Part shown: piece by piece, positions 1-7,292 of the stretch
Layout: the number at the start of each line of letters is the position of its first letter
Position numbering within the stretch: position 1 is the first letter of the stretch
From: PALSA-1004 sp947474275
GTDB lineage: Bacteria; Pseudomonadota; Gammaproteobacteria; Burkholderiales; SG8-41
DNA: 18,023 nt
Assembly (NCBI GenBank): GCA_947474275.1
Contig: CANJHY010000093.1
Coordinates: 1-18,023, forward strand
Direction of reading: 5' to 3'
Program-made: the position numbers and the translations under genes
Notes under the pieces: generated by a model
Databases searched by the model: none
Told to the model about the DNA's origin: nothing
The model's input: the letters and a program-made list of their open reading frames with translations, nothing else

Positions 1-73
1 GGTTGCTGCGCTTGTTCCCTGCGTACGGGCAGCGCATATCCGCATCGTTGACGGGTTGCGCAACATCGGCTGA
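1..73 (+). CDS. ABC transporter permease, FtsX family, C-terminal end only
   Basis: Only the last 23 codons are present, in the frame that starts at base 2 and ends with TGA at 71-73. The translated end (PCVRAAHIRIVDGLRNIG) closely matches the end of the next gene (PAVRASRLRIVDALRAA), which is the cytoplasmic tail following the last membrane helix of FtsX/MacB-type permeases. Its stop overlaps the next start as TGATG, so the two are translationally coupled. The inference is a pair of paralogous permeases that form one exporter, with the ATPase lying upstream outside the window. The substrate cannot be told from this fragment. Confidence 0.8.
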   Translation, partial: VAALVPCVRAAHIRIVDGLRNIG

Positions 74-1239
74 TGAAAATACCGTTCTCATACACATTGC
101 GCAACCTGTGGACGCGCAAGTTGACCACGCTGCTGACCGCCGGCGGCATGGCGCTGGTGGTGTTCGTGTTTGCGACGGTGCTGATGCTGGAGGAGGGGCT
201 GCGCAAGACGCTGGTAGATACCGGATCGTACGATAACGTGATCGTGATCCGGCGTTCGGCGCAGACCGAAGTGCAAAGCGCGATCGACCGCGCGCAGGCC
301 TCGTTGATCGAAAGCCAGCCGGAAGTTGCGCTGGGCGCCGACGGCGAGCGCATGGTTTCCAAAGAGACGATAGTTCTGGTCAACCTCAACAAGCGCGATT
401 CCGACAAACCGACCAACGTGATGGTGCGTGGCGTAGGGCCGCGCAGCCTGACGCTGCGACCGCAGGTCAAAATCATCGCGGGCCGCATGTTCCGGCCGGG
501 CGCATCCGAAATCGTTGCCGGCCGCAATGCCGCCGAGCGCTTCAAAGGCGCCGGCATCGGCGAGACGCTGTGGTTCGGCCAGCGTGAATGGCAGGTCGTC
601 GGCACGTTCGATGCCGGCAAGAGCGGATTCGATTCTGAAATCTGGGGCGATGCCGATCAGTTGATGCAGGCTTTCCGCCGTCCGATTTATTCCGCGATGG
701 TATTTAAACTCAACGACACCGCACAGTTCGATGCATTGAAGGCGCGTTTGGAAAGCGACCAACGGTTGACGATAGAAGCAAAACGGGAAACGGTGTTTTA
801 TGCCGACCAGTCGGACGCGTTGGCTACTTTCATACGCTATCTGGGCGTGACGCTCTCGATCATATTTTCGGTCGGCGCCATCATAGGCGCGATGATCACC
901 ATGTATGCGTCGGTCGCCAGCCGCACGGCGGAAATCGGTACTTTGCGCGCGCTGGGATTTCGGCAAAGCAGCGTGCTGGCGGCTTTTCTGCTTGAAGCCC
1001 TGCTGCTGGGGGTGGTCGGTGGATGCGTCGGCTTGTTCCTCGCGTCGTTCATGCAGCTTTTTACGATCTCGACCATGAACTTTCAGTCTTTCTCCGAGCT
1101 TGCGTTCAGTTTCACGCTGACCCCGGCCATCACGGTCAAAACGCTGCTGTTCGCAATGGTCATGGGCGTGGTGGGCGGCTTTCTGCCGGCCGTGCGCGCC
1201 TCGCGATTGCGTATTGTCGACGCATTGCGCGCGGCGTGA
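73..1239 (+). CDS. ABC transporter permease, MacB/FtsX family
   Basis: This 388-residue protein has the standard layout of an FtsX-type permease. One N-terminal membrane helix (about residues 18-41) follows the basic segment RNLWTRK. A large periplasmic MacB_PCD-like domain spans about 45-245. Three helices are packed in the C-terminal FtsX domain from about residue 253, which contains SRTAEIGTLRALGF, the segment that contacts the ATPase. It ends with the family tail VRASRLRIVDALRAA. Such proteins move lipids, lipoproteins, peptides or drugs across or out of the inner membrane with a separate LolD/MacB-like ATPase. The ATG overlaps the stop of the preceding permease (TGATG) and has no Shine-Dalgarno site of its own, which supports coupling. 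The MFS gene follows after 26 bases. The family assignment is firm; the substrate is unknown. Confidence 0.9.
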   Translation: MKIPFSYTLRNLWTRKLTTLLTAGGMALVVFVFATVLMLEEGLRKTLVDTGSYDNVIVIRRSAQTEVQSAIDRAQASLIESQPEVALGADGERMVSKETIVLVNLNKRDSDKPTNVMVRGVGPRSLTLRPQVKIIAGRMFRPGASEIVAGRNAAERFKGAGIGETLWFGQREWQVVGTFDAGKSGFDSEIWGDADQLMQAFRRPIYSAMVFKLNDTAQFDALKARLESDQRLTIEAKRETVFYADQSDALATFIRYLGVTLSIIFSVGAIIGAMITMYASVASRTAEIGTLRALGFRQSSVLAAFLLEALLLGVVGGCVGLFLASFMQLFTISTMNFQSFSELAFSFTLTPAITVKTLLFAMVMGVVGGFLPAVRASRLRIVDALRAA

Positions 1240-1265
1240 GTGCTTCCCGGGAAGGGTCGGCGAAC

Positions 1266-2414
1266 ATGACAGGCGCGTGGCGGATCGCCGTTGCGGGTTT
1301 AATCGCGCTGGTGGCGGCCATCGGCATCGGCAGGTTTGCCTATACGCCCTTGCTGCCGATGATGCAGCATGACAACGGTCTGTCCATAACGGGCGGCGGC
1401 TGGCTGGCGTCCGCCAATTATCTTGGTTATTTTGCCGGTGCTGTGTCAGCCGTATGGTTGCGGTTGCCGGCGCTGGCGATGCTGCGTGTCGCGATGGTCC
1501 TAAATGCCCTGCTTATCGCAAGCATGGGCGTCACGGAGAATCTGATTTTCTGGCTGGTGATACGCGCGGCGGCTGGCATCGCGAGTGCATGGGTATTCGT
1601 ATTTGCTTCCACGCTCGTGCTCCAGCGTTTGGCCGAATGCGGGCGCGTCGAACTCAGCAGCGTCATGTTCTCGGGCGTCGGTATTGGCATGCTGTTGCCC
1701 GGCTTGATGTGCATAGTGTTCGTTGCCAATGGGGTCGATGCGCAACAAGCGTGGCTTGCTTTTGCCACGCTCGCGGGGGTGGCGGTCGTTGTGGTGTGGT
1801 TGTTGTCTGGGGCCGGGCAGACTGTCGTGCCTACTGATCGCGCCGAGGCGCGTCACCGTCCGGCTTGGACGGTGACCATGGGACGCCTGATCGCGAGCTA
1901 TGGGCTGTTCGGCCTGGGCTACATCATTCCGGCGACATTTCTGCCGGTAATCGCGCGTGATTTGCTCGCCGGCGCGCAGATCTACGTCTGGTTCTGGCCG
2001 GTGTGCGGCGCTGCCGCGGCTGTGTCGGTCATCGCCAGCGTTGGCTGGAGCCGCAAATATGGCGATTACTCGTTGCTGATGGTTTGCTGCGTCGCCGAGG
2101 CTGCGGGAATTGCATTGCCGCTGTTCGCGCCGCACGCTGCGGCAATTGGCGTCAGCGCCGTGCTGCTCGGCGGCACCTTTGTCGTGATTACGGTGGCAGC
2201 GTTGCGCGAAGCGCACAGATTGGCGCCGGCGCACGCCGGAAGTTTGATTGCGGCGATGACGGCATCGTTTGCGCTTGGACAGATCGCGGGACCTGTCATC
2301 GCCGCTTACCTTGTGACGTGGCGCGGCGATTTTGCCTGGGCGCTGGTGCTGGCGGCCACGGCGCTGCTCTTTGCAGGAGCGTTGCTGCCGAAATCGACGC
2401 CGGAGCGCGTTTAG
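1266..2414 (+). CDS. MFS transporter, YbfB/YjiJ-like
   Basis: The protein has 382 residues and about 11-12 hydrophobic helices across its whole length. Near the N-terminus it carries GIGRFAYTPLLP, typical of the YbfB/YjiJ (MFS_4) branch of the major facilitator superfamily, followed by GGWLASANYLGYFAGA. The reading frame stays open upstream to 1023, but that part overlaps the permease gene. The ATG at 1266 is preceded by the purine-rich GGGAAGGG at a suitable distance and begins directly before the first helix, so it is taken as the start. It probably shares a transcript with the permease pair (26-base gap) and runs convergently into the Nudix gene, 20 bases from its end. YbfB-like proteins are mostly uncharacterised inner-membrane transporters, and the substrate cannot be predicted. 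Confidence 0.9.
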   Translation: MTGAWRIAVAGLIALVAAIGIGRFAYTPLLPMMQHDNGLSITGGGWLASANYLGYFAGAVSAVWLRLPALAMLRVAMVLNALLIASMGVTENLIFWLVIRAAAGIASAWVFVFASTLVLQRLAECGRVELSSVMFSGVGIGMLLPGLMCIVFVANGVDAQQAWLAFATLAGVAVVVVWLLSGAGQTVVPTDRAEARHRPAWTVTMGRLIASYGLFGLGYIIPATFLPVIARDLLAGAQIYVWFWPVCGAAAAVSVIASVGWSRKYGDYSLLMVCCVAEAAGIALPLFAPHAAAIGVSAVLLGGTFVVITVAALREAHRLAPAHAGSLIAAMTASFALGQIAGPVIAAYLVTWRGDFAWALVLAATALLFAGALLPKSTPERV

Positions 2415-2434
2415 CTTTCCCTGTTTCGGTTGCT

Positions 2435-2986
2435 TTAGCGAGTGGCGGGGCGCTGCAGCGGTTCTATCGTACCCATGTGAAACTTGTATTCACCGGCTTT
2501 GCGGTCACTGTAATAATGCGTGAGCGTATTGCGCACAGTGGCGAATGCCAGTTGATCCCACGGAATATCCTGTTCTGCAAACAGGGCGGTCTCCAGCGTT
2601 TCGGCGCCGGCGCTGAAATCAAGATCCAGCAACCGCGCCCGGAACAGGATATAGACCTGGTTGATGTGCGGAATGTTGTAAAGCGCGTAAAGCTGGCCGA
2701 TTTCAACCCGCGCGTTCGCTTCCTCCAGTGTTTCACGTGCCGCACCCTGGAAAGTGGTTTCGCCGTTTTCCATGAAGCCCGCGGGCACGGTCCACAGCCC
2801 GTAGCGCGGTTCGATGGCGCGTTTGCACAACAGGACTTTGTCTTCCCACTCGACAATGCAGCCGACTATCATGCGCGGGTTCTGATAGTGGATGGTGTGG
2901 CACGCGGTGCAGACAAAGCGCGGCAGCGCGTCGCCTTCGGGCACGCGCAGTTCGACGGTTGCGCCGCAATTGCTGCAGAATTTCAA
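2435..2986 (-). CDS. Nudix hydrolase with N-terminal zinc ribbon
   Basis: This 183-residue protein starts with a zinc ribbon: C4/C7 in CSNC and C26/C29 in CTAC. A Nudix fold follows, with the Nudix box at residues 70-92. The box keeps Gly70, Glu76, Arg84, Glu85, Glu88 and Glu89, so metal binding should be intact. It has Thr86 where a hydrophobic residue is usual and Asn91 where Gly is usual. Nudix enzymes cleave nucleoside diphosphates linked to another group; zinc-ribbon members include NADH and ADP-ribose pyrophosphatases, but the exact substrate here is unknown. The start codon is TTG. There is no ATG or GTG between it and an upstream in-frame stop at 3020-3022, and the N-terminus (KFCSNCG) is typical of the family. 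No clear Shine-Dalgarno site is seen. It is convergent with the MFS gene. Confidence 0.9.
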   Translation of the reverse strand: MKFCSNCGATVELRVPEGDALPRFVCTACHTIHYQNPRMIVGCIVEWEDKVLLCKRAIEPRYGLWTVPAGFMENGETTFQGAARETLEEANARVEIGQLYALYNIPHINQVYILFRARLLDLDFSAGAETLETALFAEQDIPWDQLAFATVRNTLTHYYSDRKAGEYKFHMGTIEPLQRPATR

Positions 2987-3021
2987 GGGAAAGGATGGTT
3001 TTACGGTATCCGAGACTCCCT

Positions 3022-3050
3022 ACTATACGGTAATCGACCGCCGTTGAAAA
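3022..3050 (-). promoter_or_regulatory. Candidate sigma-70 promoter of the Nudix gene
   Basis: Read on the minus strand, TTTTCA (3050-3045) and TATAGT (3027-3022) are separated by 17 bases. Each matches its consensus hexamer at four or five of six positions. Transcription would begin near 3015, giving a leader of about 30 bases before the TTG start at 2986. This is sequence pattern only. Confidence 0.45.
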
Positions 3051-3200
3051 TTGCTAAACCGGCGCCGCGTTCCGCGAGTACGTCGGGCGTATGTCACATT
3101 CTGTTTTTGCGACGCGTGATATTATTAAATACAGCGCAGTAGCATGCCAAGCGCCGGGCGACATGCGTTAGCGCCATCAGGGCCGCGATTGATCAATTCA

Positions 3201-3210
3201 AGGGAGAAGG
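3201..3210 (+). promoter_or_regulatory. Ribosome binding site that points to an ATT start
   Basis: AGGGAGAAGG is the only strong purine-rich Shine-Dalgarno stretch near this gene. It ends 3 bases before ATT at 3214, with its GGAG core 8-11 bases from it. It lies about 25 bases from the first ATG at 3235, too far for normal initiation. It is therefore used to choose the start. Confidence 0.5.
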
Positions 3211-3213
3211 AAA

Positions 3214-3873
3214 ATTAACGAAAAAGTCAAAACGATGCTGGTCGGTGGAGTGGCGCTGATCGTGGGTGCCGCGGGCGGCGGCGGTTACGGCATGATGCAG
3301 GTAGACGATGTGACCCAGAAGCTGAACGCCGCTATGCAGGAAAAAGATCAGGCGCTGCAGGGTGCTGACCGCCTGCGCAAGATGAATGACGAGGCTGTCA
3401 CGAAATATGGCAAGGAACTCGGCAAGCTGGTCATGGCGGCCGTGGGTGGCGCACCCGCTGCGGCAGCGCCGGCTGCAGCAGCGCCCGTCACGGGGCAGCC
3501 CGCGGTGACTCCGCCGGCAGCGACAGCGGGCGAGGACACAAAGCTTATCGACGGCGCGCGCGCATTGCTGGCGCAGCGCGACGGATTTCGCGCTGCGCTA
3601 GACGGCGTGCGCGCATCGATGAATTCCGAAATGGATGCGCTGGCCGCTGAACTCGGCAATCCGGTGCCGAATATCGGCAAAGTCAAAGACCTGCTTGACA
3701 GCCTTAAACAGAACTGGCCGGAGAAAGAAAAAAACATGCAGGCCGCGACGCAAAAATTGCTGGTCGATCTCGGCTTGGTGCAGGCGCCCGCCGCACCCAA
3801 GCCGGTCGCTGCTCCGGCACCTGCCGCTGCTGCGTCCGCGCCCGCTGCACCGCCTGCCGATACCAAGAAGTAA
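3214..3873 (+). CDS. Unrecognised membrane-anchored Ala/Pro-rich protein
   Basis: I do not recognise the family. From the proposed ATT start it has 219 residues: a short basic N-terminus (NEKVKT), one Gly/Ala-rich hydrophobic segment (about residues 9-28) that could be a membrane anchor or uncleaved signal, then a heptad-like charged helix (about 30-70). Next come an Ala/Pro linker (about 75-107), a second helical domain (about 110-190) and a second Ala/Pro tail ending in TKK. The usual choice would be ATG 3235, giving 212 residues, but that lacks a Shine-Dalgarno site and would delete the basic residues before the hydrophobic segment. No cysteines or catalytic motifs are seen. The likely topology is an inner-membrane anchor with a coiled-coil body in the periplasm. 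A strong terminator follows, and neighbours on both sides face the other way, so it is probably transcribed alone. Confidence 0.7.
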   Translation: MNEKVKTMLVGGVALIVGAAGGGGYGMMQVDDVTQKLNAAMQEKDQALQGADRLRKMNDEAVTKYGKELGKLVMAAVGGAPAAAAPAAAAPVTGQPAVTPPAATAGEDTKLIDGARALLAQRDGFRAALDGVRASMNSEMDALAAELGNPVPNIGKVKDLLDSLKQNWPEKEKNMQAATQKLLVDLGLVQAPAAPKPVAAPAPAAAASAPAAPPADTKK

Positions 3874-3895
3874 ACCTGGAAAGAGTAATCCGCAT

Positions 3896-3926
3896 AACGG
3901 CGCACCGTACGCGGTGCGCCGTTTTT
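3896..3926 (+). terminator. Rho-independent terminator
   Basis: A perfect 12-bp stem, AACGGCGCACCG (3896-3907) with its complement at 3912-3923, closes a TACG tetraloop, and the 3' side runs into a T tract (3922-3926). It lies 22 bases after the stop of the membrane-anchored protein gene. On the opposite strand, where the acyltransferase gene ends at 3948, the run of T is poor, so it should act mainly on plus-strand transcripts. Confidence 0.85.
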
Positions 3927-3947
3927 ATTGCCGACGGCAATCGTGAC

Positions 3948-5111
3948 TCACGGTGAGTCTGGCGGGTCTTGTGCGGTTGATGTTTGTTTGAACGGCGTGC
4001 GCTCGTTCAATTCATCGAGATAGACCGCGACGCCGCGCGTCTCCCGCTGCAAAAATTCCTCAATCGCGGCGGCGAACCGCGGATGGGCGAGCCAATGTGC
4101 TGATTGCGTCTGCACCGGCAGCAGTCCGCGCGCGATCTTGTGTTCGCCCTGCGCGCCGCCTTCGAAAGTGGCGATGCCGTTGGCGATGCAGAATTCGATC
4201 ACCTGGTAGTAGCACGCCTCGAAATGCAGCGACGGGTGGTGCTCGAGTGCGCCCCAGTAACGTCCGCACAGCCGCGTGCCGTTGTGAATGTTGAGCGACG
4301 CCGCGATCGGCTGTCCCTCGCGCAGGGCGACGATGAGTACAAGATTTTCCGGCATGCTGCTGCCGATCGCGCGAAAAAAATCCAGGTTGAGGTAGGGTGT
4401 CGAATGATGCTGGCGGTAGGTGTTGCGGTAGCAGCGGTTGAAAAACACCCACAACGCATCGGTTATGGCAGGGCCGGGGAACCATTCGAAAACGATGCCG
4501 GCATCGCGTACCCGGCGCCGCTCCTGCTTGATTTTTTTGCGTTTGTCGTGATTGAACGTGGCGAGGAAGGCGTCGAAATCCGCATAACCTTCGTTGCGCC
4601 AGTGAAATTGCACGCCATGGCGCAGCGTCAACCCGCGATCCTGCAATACATCCGCCTGTTCGGCGGTGGGATACAGGCAATGCAAAGATGAAATGCGTGT
4701 TTCGCGCGCAAGCTGCAGCGCGGCGTCGACCAGCAACTGCCGCCGCGCCAGCGTATCCGCCAGCATGCGGTTGCCGGTAACCGGCGTAAACGGGACTGCG
4801 CTGAGGAGCTTGGGGTAGTACTCAAGCCCGTGGCGCTGGTACGCATCGGCCCACGCCCAATCGAACACGTATTCACCGTAAGAATGCGATTTGAGATAAA
4901 GCGGCATCGCGCCGGCAAACGCGCCGTTTTCGCGCAGCACGAGAAAATTCGGCGTCCAGCCGGAGTCCGCGCTCGCGCAGCCCGTCTCGTGCAGCGCATG
5001 CAGGAATTCATGCCGCAGCAGCGGGTCGTCGCCGGCAAGCTGGTTCCACTCCAGTGCGGGGATTGCTGCGATCGAGTCGCGGACTTCGACTATAGTTTCT
5101 GCCGATTTCAC
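3948..5111 (-). CDS. FemAB-like/DUF482 predicted N-acyltransferase (GNAT fold)
   Basis: The protein has 387 residues from the chosen GTG start. It matches the FemAB_like/DUF482 family (COG3146, predicted N-acyltransferases). The family opening is seen as SIAAIPALEWNQLAGDDPLLRHEFLHALHE split over residues about 12-41. It is followed by PLYLKSHSYGEYVFDWAWADAY, the basic stretch FNHDKRKKIKQERRRV, the segment AASLNIHNGTRLCGRYWG and the late motif FEGGAQGEHKIARGL. The frame is open upstream to 5411, but that would run across nadE on the other strand. GTG 5111 starts exactly where family proteins start and has no ATG rival until far inside the protein. No good Shine-Dalgarno site is visible. The substrate is unknown. 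It is divergent from nadE across a 54-base gap. Confidence 0.85.
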   Translation of the reverse strand: MKSAETIVEVRDSIAAIPALEWNQLAGDDPLLRHEFLHALHETGCASADSGWTPNFLVLRENGAFAGAMPLYLKSHSYGEYVFDWAWADAYQRHGLEYYPKLLSAVPFTPVTGNRMLADTLARRQLLVDAALQLARETRISSLHCLYPTAEQADVLQDRGLTLRHGVQFHWRNEGYADFDAFLATFNHDKRKKIKQERRRVRDAGIVFEWFPGPAITDALWVFFNRCYRNTYRQHHSTPYLNLDFFRAIGSSMPENLVLIVALREGQPIAASLNIHNGTRLCGRYWGALEHHPSLHFEACYYQVIEFCIANGIATFEGGAQGEHKIARGLLPVQTQSAHWLAHPRFAAAIEEFLQRETRGVAVYLDELNERTPFKQTSTAQDPPDSP

Positions 5112-5150
5112 GGAAATTTGGCGGTGCGCCGAGAATGAATGGTGGCCTGA

Positions 5151-5159
5151 TGATATATT
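5151..5159 (+). promoter_or_regulatory. Candidate extended -10 promoter of nadE
   Basis: TGATATATT fits an extended -10 (TGnTATAAT) with one mismatch; no convincing -35 is seen. Transcription would start about 7 bases downstream, at or next to the ATG of nadE at 5166, implying a leaderless or nearly leaderless mRNA. The element is close to palindromic (its reverse reads TAATATATCA), so the same spot may serve the divergent acyltransferase gene. Confidence 0.4.
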
Positions 5160-5165
5160 AGCGAG

Positions 5166-6773
5166 ATGAAAATCGCGATTGCTCAAATCAACTGCACCGT
5201 GGGCGATCTTGCCGGCAACGCGGCGCGCATACTCGATTTTGTCGGGCAGGCGCGCGCGCAGTCGGCGGACGTGCTGGTGACCCCCGAACTCGCGCTGTGC
5301 GGTTATCCGCCGGAAGACTTGCTGTTGCGCGATGATTTTTACCGCAGCTGCGACAGCGCGTTGCGCGATCTTGCCGCGGGCATCAAAGGTATTACGGTCG
5401 TCGTCGGCCATCCGCGCCAGGTCGGGGGCAAGCGCTATAACGCCGCGTCAGTCATCCAGGACGGCCGCGTCGTTGCCACCTATCACAAGCATACGCTGCC
5501 CAACTATACGGTCTTCGACGAAGAACGCTATTTCGATGCTGATGACCAGCCGTGCGTTTTTGAAATCAACGGCATAAAGCTCGGCGTCAATATTTGCGAA
5601 GACACGTGGGATGCAGTGGCGCCGCGCGCTGCAGGCAAGGCGGGTGCGCAGGTGCTGCTCGCCCTCAATGCGTCGCCTTATCATCTGCGCAAGCAGCAAA
5701 CGCGTTACGACGTCATGCGCGAGCGGGTGGCTGAAACCGGCTTGCCGCTGATTTACGCCAACATGGTCGGCGGTCAGGACGAACTGGTTTTCGACGGCGC
5801 CTCGTTTGTGCTTAATCGGAGCGGTGTGGTGACGCACCAGTTGCCGATGTTCAAGGAAGCGATGGCGATAGTCACCATCGAAAATGGCGAACCGCTCACA
5901 GGCGAGGTGGCCGCCGAACGCGCGCTGGAAGCGGATGTCTATGATGCGCTTTGTCTCGGCGTGCGCGACTACGTGACCAAAAACGGATTTCCCGGCGTGT
6001 TGCTGGGGCTTTCGGGTGGCATCGATTCGGCGCTGACGGTCGCGATTGCGGCCGATGCGCTGGGTGCTGCCAATGTGCATGCCGTCATGATGCCGTCGCA
6101 ATATACGGCAGGCATGAGTCGTGACGATGCATGCGAGGAAGCCGAGGCGCTCGGGGTGCGTTATTCGGAAATCGCCATCAAACCGATGTTCGACGCGTTT
6201 GAAGCGGCGCTCGCTCCCCAATTCAAGGGCTTGCGCCCTGATACCACCGAGGAAAATCTGCAATCGCGCATCCGCGGAACATTATTGATGGCGCTTTCCA
6301 ACAAATCGGGCGCGATCGTGCTGACGACCGGCAACAAGAGCGAAATGGGTACCGGTTACGCGACGCTATACGGCGACATGGCGGGCGGGTTCGCGGTGCT
6401 CAAAGACATCAGCAAGATGCTGGTGTACCGGCTTTCCAATTACCGCAACAGCGTGTCGCCGGTAATACCGCAACGGGTAATTACGCGCGCCCCGTCCGCC
6501 GAATTGCGTCCCGACCAGACCGACCAGGACAGTCTGCCTCCATACGATGTGCTCGATGCGATCATGGAAGCTTACGTCGAGCACAATCTCGGGCTGCGCG
6601 AGATCGAGGCCAAGGGCTACAGCCGCAAGGACATCGAACGCGTTATCCAGCTCCTGCGCATCAGCGAATACAAACGGCGCCAGGCGCCGATCGGCATCCG
6701 CATCACGCCGCGCGGTTTCGGCAAGGACTGGCGCTATCCCATCACCAACAAATACCGCCACCAGTTCGAGTAG
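5166..6773 (+). CDS. nadE: Glutamine-dependent NAD+ synthetase
   Basis: This 535-residue enzyme makes NAD+ from deamido-NAD+, ATP and glutamine. The N-terminal nitrilase-type glutaminase domain (about 1-260) shows the catalytic set Glu41 (TPELALCGY), Lys108 (YHKHTLPNY) and Cys144 (NICEDTWD). The C-terminal synthetase domain carries the ATP pyrophosphatase P-loop SGGIDSA at 283-289, then TTGNKSEMGTGYATLYGDMAG and the family ending ITPRGFGKDWRYPITNKYR. Length is standard for the two-domain bacterial form. ATG 5166 begins the nitrilase strand MKIAIAQINCTVGD directly and lies just below a candidate extended -10 box, with no clear Shine-Dalgarno site. glnB follows after 95 bases on the same strand, and PII control of NadE is known in some other bacteria. 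Confidence 0.97.
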   Translation: MKIAIAQINCTVGDLAGNAARILDFVGQARAQSADVLVTPELALCGYPPEDLLLRDDFYRSCDSALRDLAAGIKGITVVVGHPRQVGGKRYNAASVIQDGRVVATYHKHTLPNYTVFDEERYFDADDQPCVFEINGIKLGVNICEDTWDAVAPRAAGKAGAQVLLALNASPYHLRKQQTRYDVMRERVAETGLPLIYANMVGGQDELVFDGASFVLNRSGVVTHQLPMFKEAMAIVTIENGEPLTGEVAAERALEADVYDALCLGVRDYVTKNGFPGVLLGLSGGIDSALTVAIAADALGAANVHAVMMPSQYTAGMSRDDACEEAEALGVRYSEIAIKPMFDAFEAALAPQFKGLRPDTTEENLQSRIRGTLLMALSNKSGAIVLTTGNKSEMGTGYATLYGDMAGGFAVLKDISKMLVYRLSNYRNSVSPVIPQRVITRAPSAELRPDQTDQDSLPPYDVLDAIMEAYVEHNLGLREIEAKGYSRKDIERVIQLLRISEYKRRQAPIGIRITPRGFGKDWRYPITNKYRHQFE

Positions 6774-6784
6774 CATTTGATGTT

Positions 6785-6812
6785 TTGTGCCGTTGCCGCG
6801 AGGCCGTATACT
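6785..6812 (+). promoter_or_regulatory. Weak candidate promoter of glnB
   Basis: TTGTGC (6785-6790) and TATACT (6807-6812) are 16 bases apart, in the 95-base gap between nadE and glnB. The -10 is good and the -35 poor. No -24/-12 sigma-54 pattern was found. The leader would be about 50 bases. glnB may also be read through from nadE. Confidence 0.35.
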
Positions 6813-6868
6813 ATGCTCAGAAACCGGTCGCGCCATGCCGCCGGTCAAGTCAGGCGGGGGGAACTCTC

Positions 6869-7207
6869 ATGAAAAAAATCGAAGCGATATTCAAGCCGTT
6901 CAAACTGGACGAAGTGCGTGAAGCGCTGTCCGAAATCGGCGTCAGTGGGTTGACGGTGACCGAAGTCAAAGGCTTCGGCCGGCAAAAAGGGCACACCGAG
7001 CTGTACCGTGGCGCCGAATACGTGGTGGATTTCCTGCCCAAGGTCAAAATCGAAGTGGTCATAGCCGAAGACCTGCTCGAGCGCGCCGTCGATGCGATCG
7101 TCAAGGCCGCGCGCACCGGCAAGATCGGCGACGGCAAGATTTTCGTGACCAGCGTGGACCAGGTCATCCGTATACGCACCGGCGAGACCGACGAAGCCGC
7201 GATTTAA
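6869..7207 (+). CDS. glnB: Nitrogen regulatory protein PII
   Basis: At 112 residues this is the standard length of PII, the trimeric sensor of 2-oxoglutarate and ATP/ADP. It relays nitrogen status to targets such as the glutamine synthetase adenylyltransferase and NtrB. The T-loop (residues 37-55) contains GRQKGHTELYRGAEYVVDF with the uridylylation site Tyr51. The B-loop TGKIGDGKIFV and the C-loop end IRIRTGE are intact. The frame is open upstream to 6785, but ATG 6869 has a strong site (GGCGGGGGGA) 8 bases before it and gives the canonical start MKKIEAIFKPFKLDEV. I call it glnB rather than glnK because no amtB is beside it; the two paralogues are hard to separate by sequence alone. Confidence 0.96.
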   Translation: MKKIEAIFKPFKLDEVREALSEIGVSGLTVTEVKGFGRQKGHTELYRGAEYVVDFLPKVKIEVVIAEDLLERAVDAIVKAARTGKIGDGKIFVTSVDQVIRIRTGETDEAAI

Positions 7208-7210
7208 GGG

Positions 7211-7239
7211 CAGGATTCAGGATTCTGGGATCAGGATTC
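7211..7239. repeat. Short CAGGATTC direct repeats
   Basis: CAGGATTC occurs at 7211-7218, 7218-7225 (sharing one base) and 7232-7239, directly after glnB. A reverse copy, CTGAATCC at 7279-7286, could pair with GGATTCAG at 7213-7220. The stretch lies between the convergent ends of glnB and smr and lacks a T tract, so a terminator role is unproven. Confidence 0.6.
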
Positions 7240-7292
7240 GGTCCTCGGTCCTGAGTGTTGCAAGCAGGGAAGGGTGTACTGAATCCCGTATC

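Noticed and set aside
2003..3142. 379-residue plus-strand frame covering the end of the MFS gene and the Nudix gene
   Set aside because: It is out of frame with the MFS gene and antisense to a clear Nudix protein; the product has no recognisable features.
5112..5411. N-terminal extension of the acyltransferase to 5411
   Set aside because: It would overlap about 245 bases of nadE on the other strand and is not family-like; GTG 5111 matches the family start.
6774..6868. Sigma-54 promoter for glnB
   Set aside because: No GG/GC pair with the required spacing in a TGGCAC-like context was found in the gap.
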